Shown here: positions 33,632-41,400 of the stretch, piece by piece | Position numbering within the stretch: position 1 is the first letter of the stretch | Layout of the letters: every line of letters begins with the position of its first letter | DNA from: Arthrobacter alkaliphilus | Lineage (GTDB): Bacteria; Actinomycetota; Actinomycetes; Actinomycetales; Micrococcaceae | Direction: 5' to 3' | Length of the DNA: 47,266 nucleotides | Assembly: GCF_021483235.1 (NCBI RefSeq) | Contig: NZ_JAKEEC010000032.1 | Span: 1 to 47,266 of the forward strand | Notes under the pieces: generated by a model | Told to the model about the DNA's origin: nothing | Databases searched by the model: none | Seen by the model: only the letters and a program-made list of their open reading frames with translations | Translations under genes and position numbers: made by a program

Positions 33632-34869
33632 ACACCGACACCCTTCTCGACGAGTTCGAGGAAACCACGACGGCGGCCGCCTCGCCCTTGCCCCTCCCCC
33701 TCGACGGCATCAAGATCGTGGACTTCACCCAGGTGTTCATGGGTCCGTCCTGCACGCAGCTTTTGGGCGACTATGGCGCGGACATCATCAAGGTGGAACG
33801 CCCCGGCGCCGGGGACATCTCGCGCAACTCGTTCCCCGACAAGGATGGCCAGGACAACCCCATCTTCCTGTCCATCAACCGGAACAAGCGCAGCGTTTCC
33901 GTGGACACCCGCACCGACGAGGGCAAGGCCGTCCTCCGTCGCCTGATGGCCGACGCGGACGTTGTGGTCAGCAACTTCCGCTCCGGCGTCATGGAACGGA
34001 TGGGCTTCGGCTACGAGGAACTCAAGGCCGAAAATCCCGGCATCATCTGGGCGTCCGGGACGGGCTTCGGCCCGGTGGGGCCCTACTCCCACAAGGGCGG
34101 CCAGGATGCCATCGCGCAGGCCTACTCGGGCGTCATGTGGCGGCGCGAGTCGGACGACATCAAACCGTCCATCTACCCCACCACGCTGTGCGACTACATC
34201 ACGGGCATGCACCTCATGCAGGGCATCCTGCTCGCTTTGCGCACCCGGGAGGCGTCCGGCGTCGGACAAAAGGTCGAGGTGACGATGTACGACTCGATGC
34301 TCCACCTGCAAATGCAAGAAGCCTGCATGCAGCTCAACCGCGGCTACGAAGTCAATTGGGGCGCCATGCCGCTGAGCGGCGTCTTTGAAACCACCGACGG
34401 CGCCGTCTGCATGGTGGGCGGGTTCACCCCCGACCCGCTCGCCCGCATTTCCGAAGCGCTCGATCTGGACGAGGACCTCACCCGGAGGCCGGAGTTCGCC
34501 AATCTTGAACAGCAGTTCAAGCACAAGCCGGCCCTCCAGGCCATCTTCCGGGAGCGGTTCGCCACCAACACCACCGAGTTCTGGACCAACCAGCTGGAAA
34601 GCCACGGCCTCCTCAACGCGCCGGTCCACACCTTGGAACAGGCACTGGCCGATGCGCAGACAGAAGCGAACGGCATGATCGTGGAAGCCGAGCACCCGGG
34701 CGTCGGCACCGTAAAGATGCTCAACGCCCCCATCCGCTTGTCCGCTACCCCGCCCTCCGTCCGCCGCGTGGCGCCCCGTCTCGGCGAACACAACGTGGAG
34801 GTCCTCCTGGAGAACGGCTTCGACGCCGAAACCATCGAGCGGTTGCAGCAATTGGGGGTGCTCCGGTGA
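33628..34869 (+). CDS. CaiB/BaiF family (class III) CoA-transferase
   Basis: Enzyme of 413 aa that moves CoA between carboxylic acids through an aspartyl-CoA intermediate. N-terminal LDGIKIVDFTQVFMGP and LGDYGADIIKVERPG are typical, followed by SINRNKRSVSVD; the expected catalytic Asp is in KGGQDAIAQAYSGVM (about residue 157). The acid substrate is unknown; in carnitine, formate/oxalate and bile-acid pathways it activates the compound before hydratase or lyase steps. It overlaps both neighbours by four bases (ATGA and GTGA), so it belongs to one coupled operon with the flavoenzyme and hydratase. Confidence 0.93.
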   Translation: MNTDTLLDEFEETTTAAASPLPLPLDGIKIVDFTQVFMGPSCTQLLGDYGADIIKVERPGAGDISRNSFPDKDGQDNPIFLSINRNKRSVSVDTRTDEGKAVLRRLMADADVVVSNFRSGVMERMGFGYEELKAENPGIIWASGTGFGPVGPYSHKGGQDAIAQAYSGVMWRRESDDIKPSIYPTTLCDYITGMHLMQGILLALRTREASGVGQKVEVTMYDSMLHLQMQEACMQLNRGYEVNWGAMPLSGVFETTDGAVCMVGGFTPDPLARISEALDLDEDLTRRPEFANLEQQFKHKPALQAIFRERFATNTTEFWTNQLESHGLLNAPVHTLEQALADAQTEANGMIVEAEHPGVGTVKMLNAPIRLSATPPSVRRVAPRLGEHNVEVLLENGFDAETIERLQQLGVLR

Positions 34870-35672
34870 GCGCTGTTGCCGAAAAGAAGGTCGACCAGGT
34901 CACCCTGACCATCGAAAACCACGTCGCCACAGTGGTGATCGACCGCCAGCACGTCCTCAACGCCGTCGATGGAACCACCCAGGAACGGCTCAACGGGATC
35001 TGGACCCGGCTCGAGGCGGATCCCGACGTGCGCGCCGTCGTCATCACGGGCGCCGGAACCCGGGCGTTTTGCGTCGGAGCCGACATGTCAGCCTCGGCGG
35101 TGGATAAGACCGGGCTGCAGTACTGGACGGAACTTGACCCCAATGGCTTCGGCGGGCTGAGCCTGCGGACGAGCCTGGACATTCCGGTCATCGCCCGCGT
35201 GAACGGCTATGCGCTGGGCGGCGGAATGGAGATCGTCCTCGGCGCCGACATCGTGATCGCTGCGGACACGGCCCGCTTCGGCCTCACGGAACCGCGCGTC
35301 GGACGCTTGGCGCTCGACGGCGGCATCCACCAACTGGTGCGCCGCGTCCCCTACACCCAAGCGATGGGCATGCTCCTTACGGGCCGCAAGGCCGAAGCCG
35401 CGGAAATGCAAGCGATGGGCCTGGTGAACGAAGTAGTTCCCGCAGAGGAGCTCGACGCCGCGGTGCAGCGCTGGCTGGACCAGATCCTCGCCTGCGCACC
35501 CAGCTCCGTCCGCGCAGTCAAACAAATGGTCAGCAGGACCAGCCACCTGAGCGCCGCGGAAGCCCGCGGCCTCAGGCTGCCGGCACTCATGGCCGCGCTC
35601 GACAGCGAAGACTCCGCCGAAGGCGTACGCGCCTTCCAGGAAAAGCGCGCGCCCGTCTGGCCCGGACGCTAA
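34866..35672 (+). CDS. enoyl-CoA hydratase/isomerase (crotonase family)
   Basis: Protein of 268 aa. Oxyanion-hole segments AFCVGADMS and NGYALGGGMEIVLGADI are present. Both acidic residues used for hydration are seen: Glu in GGGME and Glu in FGLTEPRVG, so water addition is plausible rather than only isomerisation. Together with the CoA-transferase it recalls the CaiB/CaiD pair of carnitine metabolism, but the other genes do not fit that pathway. The start is GTG 34866, overlapping the CoA-transferase stop. Confidence 0.92.
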   Translation: MSAVAEKKVDQVTLTIENHVATVVIDRQHVLNAVDGTTQERLNGIWTRLEADPDVRAVVITGAGTRAFCVGADMSASAVDKTGLQYWTELDPNGFGGLSLRTSLDIPVIARVNGYALGGGMEIVLGADIVIAADTARFGLTEPRVGRLALDGGIHQLVRRVPYTQAMGMLLTGRKAEAAEMQAMGLVNEVVPAEELDAAVQRWLDQILACAPSSVRAVKQMVSRTSHLSAAEARGLRLPALMAALDSEDSAEGVRAFQEKRAPVWPGR

Positions 35673-35729
35673 CCACAGCACGAAGCCATGCAAGACACCG
35701 AATTTCAGCACGAACGGAAGGACAATCCA

Positions 35730-36662
35730 ATGCGGGAAGCACTAGCACCCGGCGTGTGGGGCGTCGTCGCAACACCATTCCAGGGCAGCAGCCTCGACGT
35801 CGACACCGACAGCCTCGCCCGTTTGGTGGAGCACTATGAAGCCATCGGCGCCACCGGGCTGACCGTCCTGGGTGTCTTCGGCGAGGCCGCCGCCCTGACA
35901 GCGGCGGAGCGCAGCCTGGCGCTGGAAGTGGCCGTCGAAGAAACCAGGTTGCCGCTCGTGGTAGGCGTAACCTCGCTTTTCACGGGCACGGCAGTCGAAG
36001 AAATCCGCGCTGCCCAGGCCGTGGCCGGAGACCGCCTCGCAGCAGTCATGGTGCAGGTCAATTCGGCCCGCCCGGAGGTGGTCGTCGCGCACCTTAACGC
36101 GATCCATCAGTCCACCGGGGCCAAGATCGTCCTGCAGGACTACCCGGTGGCCAGCGGTGTCACCATCAGCACGGAAGCACTCACCTACGTGGTCCAGGCC
36201 TGCAAGTTCGTTGTCGCGGTGAAGGCCGAGGCTCCGCCCACCAGTGTGGCCATCGCCGAGCTGTCGGCCGCCGTCGATGTCTCCGTGTTCGGCGGGCTCG
36301 GAGGCCAGGGACTGCTTGACGAGCTGGCGGCGGGCGCAGCCGGCGCCATGACGGGCTTCTCCTACCCGGAAGCGCTCGTAGCCTGCGTCCGCGCCTGGCA
36401 CTCGGGCGGTTACGACGCCGCCCGGGACGCGCTGTTGCCCTACCTGCCGCTTATCAACTTCGAACAGCAGGCCCGGATTGCGTTGGCGGTCCGGAAGGAG
36501 TGCTTCCGCGAGCGGGGCTTGATCAAGGACTCCGGCGTCCGATCGCCCGCGGCCCCATTCCCCGAGGTCCTCAGGGACGGAATGCTCACGCACCTGGCTG
36601 AAGCCGTCCGCGCTTTGGACCTCTCCTTTACCCACGCCGTACACGCAGCAGGAAGGCCCTAA
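35730..36662 (+). CDS. DHDPS-superfamily lyase/aldolase, substrate unknown
   Basis: Class I aldolase-type TIM barrel of 310 aa. The Schiff-base lysine is Lys165 (VVAVKAEAPP) and the catalytic Tyr is Tyr138 (LQDYPV). The substrate-carboxylate loop reads GVFGE (48-52) instead of the GTTGE of true dihydrodipicolinate synthase, so it does not have that enzyme's Thr pair and is not DapA. Known relatives cleave or dehydrate 2-oxo acids. ATG 35730 follows GGAAGGAC. Its TAA shares a base with the next ATG. In this operon it could release an aldehyde for the dehydrogenase downstream. Confidence 0.85.
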   Translation: MREALAPGVWGVVATPFQGSSLDVDTDSLARLVEHYEAIGATGLTVLGVFGEAAALTAAERSLALEVAVEETRLPLVVGVTSLFTGTAVEEIRAAQAVAGDRLAAVMVQVNSARPEVVVAHLNAIHQSTGAKIVLQDYPVASGVTISTEALTYVVQACKFVVAVKAEAPPTSVAIAELSAAVDVSVFGGLGGQGLLDELAAGAAGAMTGFSYPEALVACVRAWHSGGYDAARDALLPYLPLINFEQQARIALAVRKECFRERGLIKDSGVRSPAAPFPEVLRDGMLTHLAEAVRALDLSFTHAVHAAGRP

Positions 36663-37447
36663 TGGACTTCGGAATCAGCGGCAAGACCGCCTTCGTTGCC
36701 GCATCCACAGGAGGGCTGGGACTGGCCGTCGCCCGGGGGCTCGCGGCGGAAGGCGCCCGGGTTGCCATCACCGGCCGCCGGGGCGAGCTGGCCCGGAAGA
36801 TTGCGGCGGAGCTTCAGGCAGACGGCCAGGACGCAGTGGCTGTCGAGGCCGACTTGAGTACCGAGGCCGGCGTGGCCGCCGCCGTCGAACGTGCCGTGGA
36901 ACTGCTCGGACCCATCGAGATCCTGGTACTCAACGGTCCGGGTCCCAAGCCCGGGGCGGCCGCGGGCCTCGGCGCCGACGACATCGCGGCCGCGTTCGAG
37001 CTGCTGGTGAAGCCGCACCACGCGCTTGTCTCGAAAATCCTGCCGGGGATGCGGCAACGGCGCTGGGGACGGATCCTGGCCATCGGATCCAGCGGTGTTG
37101 CGGCTCCGCTGCCCAACCTGGCCGTTTCCAACACTGGCCGCGCGGCCTTGGCCGGCTACCTCAAGACCCTCGCGGCGGAGGTGGCCCTCGACGCCGTTAC
37201 GGTCAACATGCTCTTGCCCGGACGCATCGCCACCGACCGCGTCGCCGAGTTGGACCGGGCGGCGGCCAAACGGCGCGGCACCACCCCGGAGGAAATCCAA
37301 CTCGAATCGCGCAAGACCATCCCGGCCCGTCGCTATGGCGAGCCGGCGGAGTTCGGCGCCGCCGCTTCCTTCCTCTGCAGCGCCCCCGCTTCCTACATCA
37401 CCGGCGTGGCACTTCGCTGCGACGGGGGCCTGATCCGGAGCCTTTAG
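36662..37447 (+). CDS. SDR-like protein lacking the usual catalytic Tyr/Lys
   Basis: Rossmann-fold protein of 261 aa resembling 3-oxoacyl-ACP reductases. The cofactor motif is ASTGGLGLA rather than TGxxxGxG. At the YxxxK position it reads SNTGR: Ser156 and Arg160 in VSNTGRAALAGYLKTLA. This matches an SDR branch (BKR-like, NCBI cd05344) known to lack a perfect motif and tetrad. It may be a reductase with altered chemistry, an isomerase-type activity, or non-catalytic. One base overlap with the lyase gene shows it is in the operon. Confidence 0.85.
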   Translation: MDFGISGKTAFVAASTGGLGLAVARGLAAEGARVAITGRRGELARKIAAELQADGQDAVAVEADLSTEAGVAAAVERAVELLGPIEILVLNGPGPKPGAAAGLGADDIAAAFELLVKPHHALVSKILPGMRQRRWGRILAIGSSGVAAPLPNLAVSNTGRAALAGYLKTLAAEVALDAVTVNMLLPGRIATDRVAELDRAAAKRRGTTPEEIQLESRKTIPARRYGEPAEFGAAASFLCSAPASYITGVALRCDGGLIRSL

Positions 37448-37492
37448 GCCCTGACCGCCCCCCCAAACCAACCGCTAAGCCAAAGGACTACC

Positions 37493-38968
37493 ATGACTTC
37501 CACCGCCACTGAATTCCCGACTTCGGCCCGCCAGCAGGCTGCCGCAGCGCAGCACCTGATCAACGGCGAATGGACCGGAGAGCCCGAAATCCAGCGGGTC
37601 AACCCGGCCCGCCCGGATGAACTCGCTGCCCTGTCCCCGCGCGGCACCGCCGACGACGTCGACGCGGCCATCACCGCCGCTGCCGCCGCCCAGCCGGCCT
37701 GGGCAACCCTGCCCGCCCCCGCCCGCGGCGCCATCCTGTTGACCGCCGGCAACCTGCTCGCAGAACGCCAAAATGCGATCGCCGAGGACCTCGTCCGCGA
37801 GGAAGGCAAGACCCTCGCCGAAGCAAAGGGAGAGGTCAAACGCGCCTCGGACGTCCTGCGCTTCTTCGGTTCCCTCGGCTGGGCCGCCACGGGCGAAGTC
37901 CTTCCCAGCGGGCTCCCGGACACCACCATCACCACCCGGCGCGAGCCGCTCGGCGTCGTCGGACTCATCACCCCGTGGAACTTCCCCATCGCCATCCCGG
38001 CATGGAAGGCGGCTCCCGCACTCATCAGCGGCAACGCGGTGGTGATCAAGCCGGCCGAACTCACCCCGCTCTCCGCGACCCACCTCGCCCGCGCACTTCA
38101 GGACGCCGGGCTTCCCGCCGGGGTCTTCAACGTGGTCCACGGAAAGGGCCGCGTGGTGGGAGACGCGCTGGCACGCGATCCCCGCATCGCCGGGCTGTCT
38201 TTTACCGGATCCACCGCGGTAGGGCTCGGACTCCAGGAAATCCTGAACGCCCGCCGCGCCCGCGTCCAGCTTGAAATGGGCGGCAAGAACGGCGTTCTGG
38301 TCCTCGACGATGCCGATCCGCTGAAGGCCGCCGCAGTTGTCGCGGCCGGCGCGTTCGGACTCACGGGCCAGGCATGCACCGCAACGTCCCGCGTCTATGT
38401 CACCCCGGGCATCCGCGACGCGTTCCTCGAAGCCCTCGTCGCGGAGGCCGCCAGCTATACCGCCGGTGACGGACTCGACGGCGCCAAAATGGGCGCTGTG
38501 GTGAGCAGCCAGCAGTTCGAGCAGGACCAGGCCGCGGTGCGCACCGCCGTCGAACGCGGCGCAACCCTCCTTCACGGAGAGTACGACGGCGACGCCTCTG
38601 GTGCGCTGCTCTTCCCGGCCGCCGTGCTCACCGACATTGCGTTTGACGACGCTGCCGTCACCGAGGAGATCTTCGGGCCGGTCGTCGCGGTCCTGGAGGT
38701 CCCCGATTACGAGGCCGGACTCGCCGCGATCAACGATTCGCGCTACGGCCTCACCGCGGGCATCTGCACCGATTCGCTGGCCATGGCCACGGATTTCGCC
38801 GCGCGGGCGCAAGCGGGAGTGGTCAAGGTCAACCGTCCCACCGCCGGCTTGGACCTGAACGTGCCGTTTGGCGGTGTGAAGGACTCCTCCACCAACACCT
38901 TCCGCGAACAAGGCAAGTCCGCACTGGACTTCTTCACGTGGGGTAAAACCGTTTACAGCGGCGTGTAG
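37493..38968 (+). CDS. NAD(P)-dependent aldehyde dehydrogenase
   Basis: Protein of 491 aa, full family length. Catalytic Cys295 (FGLTGQACTATSR), general base Glu261 (VQLEMGGKNG), ITPWNFPIAIPAWK and the SFTGSTAVG cofactor turn are present. It resembles 2-oxoglutarate-semialdehyde and related dehydrogenases, which often pair with a DHDPS-superfamily enzyme (hydroxyproline or sugar-acid routes). That pairing is seen here, but the CoA-transferase and hydratase do not belong to those pathways. ATG 37493 follows AAAGGA. It lies 45 bases after the SDR gene and six before the ferredoxin gene. Confidence 0.93.
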   Translation: MTSTATEFPTSARQQAAAAQHLINGEWTGEPEIQRVNPARPDELAALSPRGTADDVDAAITAAAAAQPAWATLPAPARGAILLTAGNLLAERQNAIAEDLVREEGKTLAEAKGEVKRASDVLRFFGSLGWAATGEVLPSGLPDTTITTRREPLGVVGLITPWNFPIAIPAWKAAPALISGNAVVIKPAELTPLSATHLARALQDAGLPAGVFNVVHGKGRVVGDALARDPRIAGLSFTGSTAVGLGLQEILNARRARVQLEMGGKNGVLVLDDADPLKAAAVVAAGAFGLTGQACTATSRVYVTPGIRDAFLEALVAEAASYTAGDGLDGAKMGAVVSSQQFEQDQAAVRTAVERGATLLHGEYDGDASGALLFPAAVLTDIAFDDAAVTEEIFGPVVAVLEVPDYEAGLAAINDSRYGLTAGICTDSLAMATDFAARAQAGVVKVNRPTAGLDLNVPFGGVKDSSTNTFREQGKSALDFFTWGKTVYSGV

Positions 38969-38974
38969 GGCGCC

Positions 38975-39292
38975 ATGACCTACGTGATCGCGCAGCCCTG
39001 CGTGGACGTCAAGGACAAAGCCTGCATCGACGAATGCCCCGTGGACTGCATCTACGAAGGCGAACGGTCACTCTATATCCATCCGTCCGAATGCGTGGAC
39101 TGCGGCGCCTGTGACCCCGTCTGCCCGGTAGAGGCGATCTACTATTCGGACGATGTCCCCGATGAGTGGTCGGACTATGTCCGGGCCAACGCCGAGTTCT
39201 TCGAGGAACTCGGATCCCCGCAAGGAGCAGCTGCGCTGGGGAATCTCGGACGGGACCATCCGGTGGTCCTGGCGGCGCGCATGACGGCCTGA
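38975..39292 (+). CDS. fdxA: 7Fe ferredoxin (FdxA type)
   Basis: Small electron carrier of 105 aa. The first cluster motif CVDVKDKACIDECP (C-x7-C-x3-CP) fits a [3Fe-4S] site and the second, CVDCGACDPVCPVEAI (C-x2-C-x2-C-x3-CP), a [4Fe-4S] site. The C-terminal extension with DYVRANAEFFEELG is typical of actinobacterial FdxA. It starts six bases after the dehydrogenase stop, so it is probably the last gene of the operon, a possible partner for the FAD oxidoreductase. It may instead be a general ferredoxin. Confidence 0.93.
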   Translation: MTYVIAQPCVDVKDKACIDECPVDCIYEGERSLYIHPSECVDCGACDPVCPVEAIYYSDDVPDEWSDYVRANAEFFEELGSPQGAAALGNLGRDHPVVLAARMTA

Positions 39293-39311
39293 TGCTGGGC
39301 GGGCTGCGTGG

Positions 39312-39704
39312 TCAGGTCCAGAAGTCGTCTGCCTTGGCCGTGTCCTCGAAGAATTCCCGGCCTTCCACCACCTTGCCGTCGCGGAGCACGAAGGAAATGG
39401 CCGTTGCCATGTCCAGGGTTTTTCCGTCTCTCTGGGCGCGGCTCTGCTGGAGCCCGACTGTATGGGTTTCTCCACCAACGACGTCCTCAAGCGTCGCTTG
39501 GAAGGTTCCTTCGGAACGCGTCGCCAGCTCACCGAAATACGCCAGGATGGCGTCGCGTCCCTGCTTGGTCCCGGACAGTAAGCCGCTTCCGGCTGCGTAC
39601 CAGACTGCGTCCTCAGCGAATAGATCGCGTAGTGCCACCGGATCTCCTGCGTTGAAGGCCTCATATCCCCGCCGGATCAATTCGGCGTTTTCTGTAGCTC
39701 CCAT
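39312..39704 (-). CDS. NTF2-like / SnoaL-type protein
   Basis: Protein of 130 aa with the cone-like NTF2 fold: LIRRGYEAFNAGDPVALRDLFAEDAVWYAAG (helix plus strand), LSGTKQGRDAILAYFGEL, and a C-terminal DGKVVEGREFFEDTAKADDFW. Such proteins act as isomerases, hydrolases or binding proteins; a nuclear-transport-factor-like ligand pocket is all that can be claimed. I chose ATG 39704 because GAGAGGTG lies just upstream; a longer frame begins with TTG at 39737. It converges with the ferredoxin gene 19 bases away. Confidence 0.8.
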   Translation of the reverse strand: MGATENAELIRRGYEAFNAGDPVALRDLFAEDAVWYAAGSGLLSGTKQGRDAILAYFGELATRSEGTFQATLEDVVGGETHTVGLQQSRAQRDGKTLDMATAISFVLRDGKVVEGREFFEDTAKADDFWT

Positions 39705-39852
39705 GTCGGACACCTCTCCGTCATCCTCGTCGGTCAATGGGACGGCTTAAGGCTATTCCTGGCCGGGGTGCCTGTCGATGGGAAAGCTCAGCTTGCGGGA
39801 CCCGGAAAGGCGGTTACCGGCACGAGGCCGGCCCTCTTGAGACAGGTCCGGG

Positions 39853-39865
39853 CCGGTGGGACGAT
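39853..39865 (+). promoter_or_regulatory. CCGGTGGGACGAT box six bases before a GTG start
   Basis: The same 13 bases occur at 43747-43759, also six bases before a start codon. The spacing and lack of a ribosome site suggest a -10 region of leaderless transcripts. Confidence 0.4.
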
Positions 39866-39871
39866 GAAGCG

Positions 39872-40555
39872 GTGAATCCCTTCCTCGAATTTCTCAGCCA
39901 CACCTGGTGGCTGATCTTTCCGCTGAGCGGACTCGCGGGCGGGTGGGCCCGGTCGTGGTCCAGGGCCAGCGCGCGGCGGCACCGCCGTCGGGTGGAGATT
40001 TATCAGCTCAAGAACCGGGCTGCGGAAGCGGAGCAGGCCAGCCAGGCCGAGGTCCTGCGGGTGCGGGAGGCACACGACGCAGTGAACCGGCGTTGGCTCG
40101 ACTACGAACTCGACGTCGCCAAGCTCATCGACTTTCCCGTGATGTCGGATGTCCGCGAACCGCTCACCGTTGCGTTTCTTCGGGCCAAGCGGGAGGCAGA
40201 CGGCTTGCGCCCGGCAACCCCGGGGGAAATCACGACGGCGGCCCGGCTGGCGGAGTATCGCGCGGCCGTCGTCGGCTACGAGGTGGCGTTCGATGTGGCG
40301 GAGCGGGAAGCGCGGCGCATCAAGGACAGCAATTTCACGGGACCCGAGCGTGAGCGGCTGGCGACCGCCCGGAAGCTGCTGCGGATCGCGTCGGACAATG
40401 CGGCGACTCCTGCCGAACGGCAGACGGCGTACAAGCGCGCCCGGCGCGAATTGGATGGCCTGATTGTCCTGCCGGAAGCGACCATTGCGGCGTTGGAAGA
40501 GAAGATCTCGGGAATCCTCGATGCTCCGAAGGCGCCGGACTTCCATCAAGGCTGA
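39872..40555 (+). CDS. hypothetical protein with N-terminal hydrophobic segment and coiled coil
   Basis: Protein of 227 aa. N-terminal residues 3-22 (PFLEFLSHTWWLIFPLSGLAGG) form one membrane helix, then a basic stretch, a coiled-coil-like part (about 40-75) and a mostly helical C-terminal domain. No family recognised; similar proteins occur in Arthrobacter. I chose GTG 39872. No ribosome site is near it, but CCGGTGGGACGAT lies six bases upstream and recurs identically before the gene at 43766, so the transcript may be leaderless. Confidence 0.65.
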   Translation: MNPFLEFLSHTWWLIFPLSGLAGGWARSWSRASARRHRRRVEIYQLKNRAAEAEQASQAEVLRVREAHDAVNRRWLDYELDVAKLIDFPVMSDVREPLTVAFLRAKREADGLRPATPGEITTAARLAEYRAAVVGYEVAFDVAEREARRIKDSNFTGPERERLATARKLLRIASDNAATPAERQTAYKRARRELDGLIVLPEATIAALEEKISGILDAPKAPDFHQG

Positions 40556-40567
40556 CAGGAAGGCACC

Positions 40568-40762
40568 TCAATGCCGGACACGATGAATGATGACGTACCT
40601 GTGATGCTTCCGGCGCCGGGTCCTACGATGTGGAGTCACCCCCAGCGGAGGCAACCCCAGCGCTTTGCGCCTGGCCGACAAGCGGATATTTGCATAAATC
40701 AGAAAGAAGAAGAAGCCCAGTGACGGGATGAGCAGCACCAACATCCACGGTAAATTACCCAC
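40568..40762 (-). CDS. small membrane protein, hypothetical
   Basis: Protein of 64 aa with one membrane helix (about 5-25, PWMLVLLIPSLGFFFFLIYAN) and a very basic tail rich in Arg and His. The start is GTG 40762, set clearly by AGGAGG eight bases upstream; the longer frame has no such site. It converges with the coiled-coil gene. Function unknown. Confidence 0.65.
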   Translation of the reverse strand: MGNLPWMLVLLIPSLGFFFFLIYANIRLSARRKALGLPPLGVTPHRRTRRRKHHRYVIIHRVRH

Positions 40763-40944
40763 GGCACGCCTCCTACGCCAAGTTTCCGACCCCGCGTAAC
40801 GGGCGTCAAGAGTGCGGGTCCCTCTGCGGCGGCTACCCGCCTCTCCGGAGCCAGGGGCTATCCACGGGACCGTAGTGAGCGTAGGTTTTTTCCATCCCGG
40901 CACGTGCCCATCGGCCGGTAGCCGGCTACCAACAGGAGGTCATC

Positions 40945-41373
40945 ATGGACAACCTTTTCGGACGCGGCGGACTCGAAGTCCCGGAACCCGTCCGGCGCTT
41001 TCTTCAAGGCCAATCGGACTCTTCGCTCCGCGTCGAGCAATACCAAGAGGGGAACACTCTCGTCGTCAGGGTGGAGCTGCCGGGAATCGACCCGGAGACC
41101 GACGTAGACATCAGCATTGCCGACGACAGACTGCACATCGATGCGCGGCGCTATGAGGATGACGACCGCGTTGGCAAGATCGGCTACCGCACAGAGTTCC
41201 ACTACGGCGAACGGTCCCGCAGCATCCCGTTGCCGCGGGGAGTGGACCAGGACGGCATCGTCGCAACGTATGAGGATGGCATCCTGGAAATCCGCATCCA
41301 AGTCCCCGAACAGTCGGAGCCGCAGTCCACGAGGATCCGCGTTGTCCGGACGGGAGGCCGCGAGGCAACCTAG
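40945..41373 (+). CDS. small heat-shock protein (Hsp20/alpha-crystallin)
   Basis: ATP-independent chaperone of 142 aa that holds unfolding proteins. The alpha-crystallin domain (about 28-125) includes NTLVVRVELPGIDPETDVDI, DRLHIDARR, a GERSRSIPLPRGVDQDGIVATYEDGILEIRI core and a C-terminal tail. ATG 40945 has AGGAGG upstream. No HAIR or CIRCE-type repeat is clear in the upstream 180 bases. It converges with the DHA2 exporter gene 27 bases away. Confidence 0.93.
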   Translation: MDNLFGRGGLEVPEPVRRFLQGQSDSSLRVEQYQEGNTLVVRVELPGIDPETDVDISIADDRLHIDARRYEDDDRVGKIGYRTEFHYGERSRSIPLPRGVDQDGIVATYEDGILEIRIQVPEQSEPQSTRIRVVRTGGREAT

Positions 41374-41400
41374 CTCCTGGGAGCCTGCAACGGAATCGGC

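Noticed and set aside
33403..34851. Minus-strand frame of 482 codons
   Set aside because: Antisense to the CoA-transferase gene, low-complexity composition (Gly, Val, Asp, His) and no known domain.
35730..36662. Annotation of this gene as dapA
   Set aside because: The GTTGE loop is replaced by GVFGE and the gene sits in a catabolic operon, so lysine biosynthesis is unlikely.
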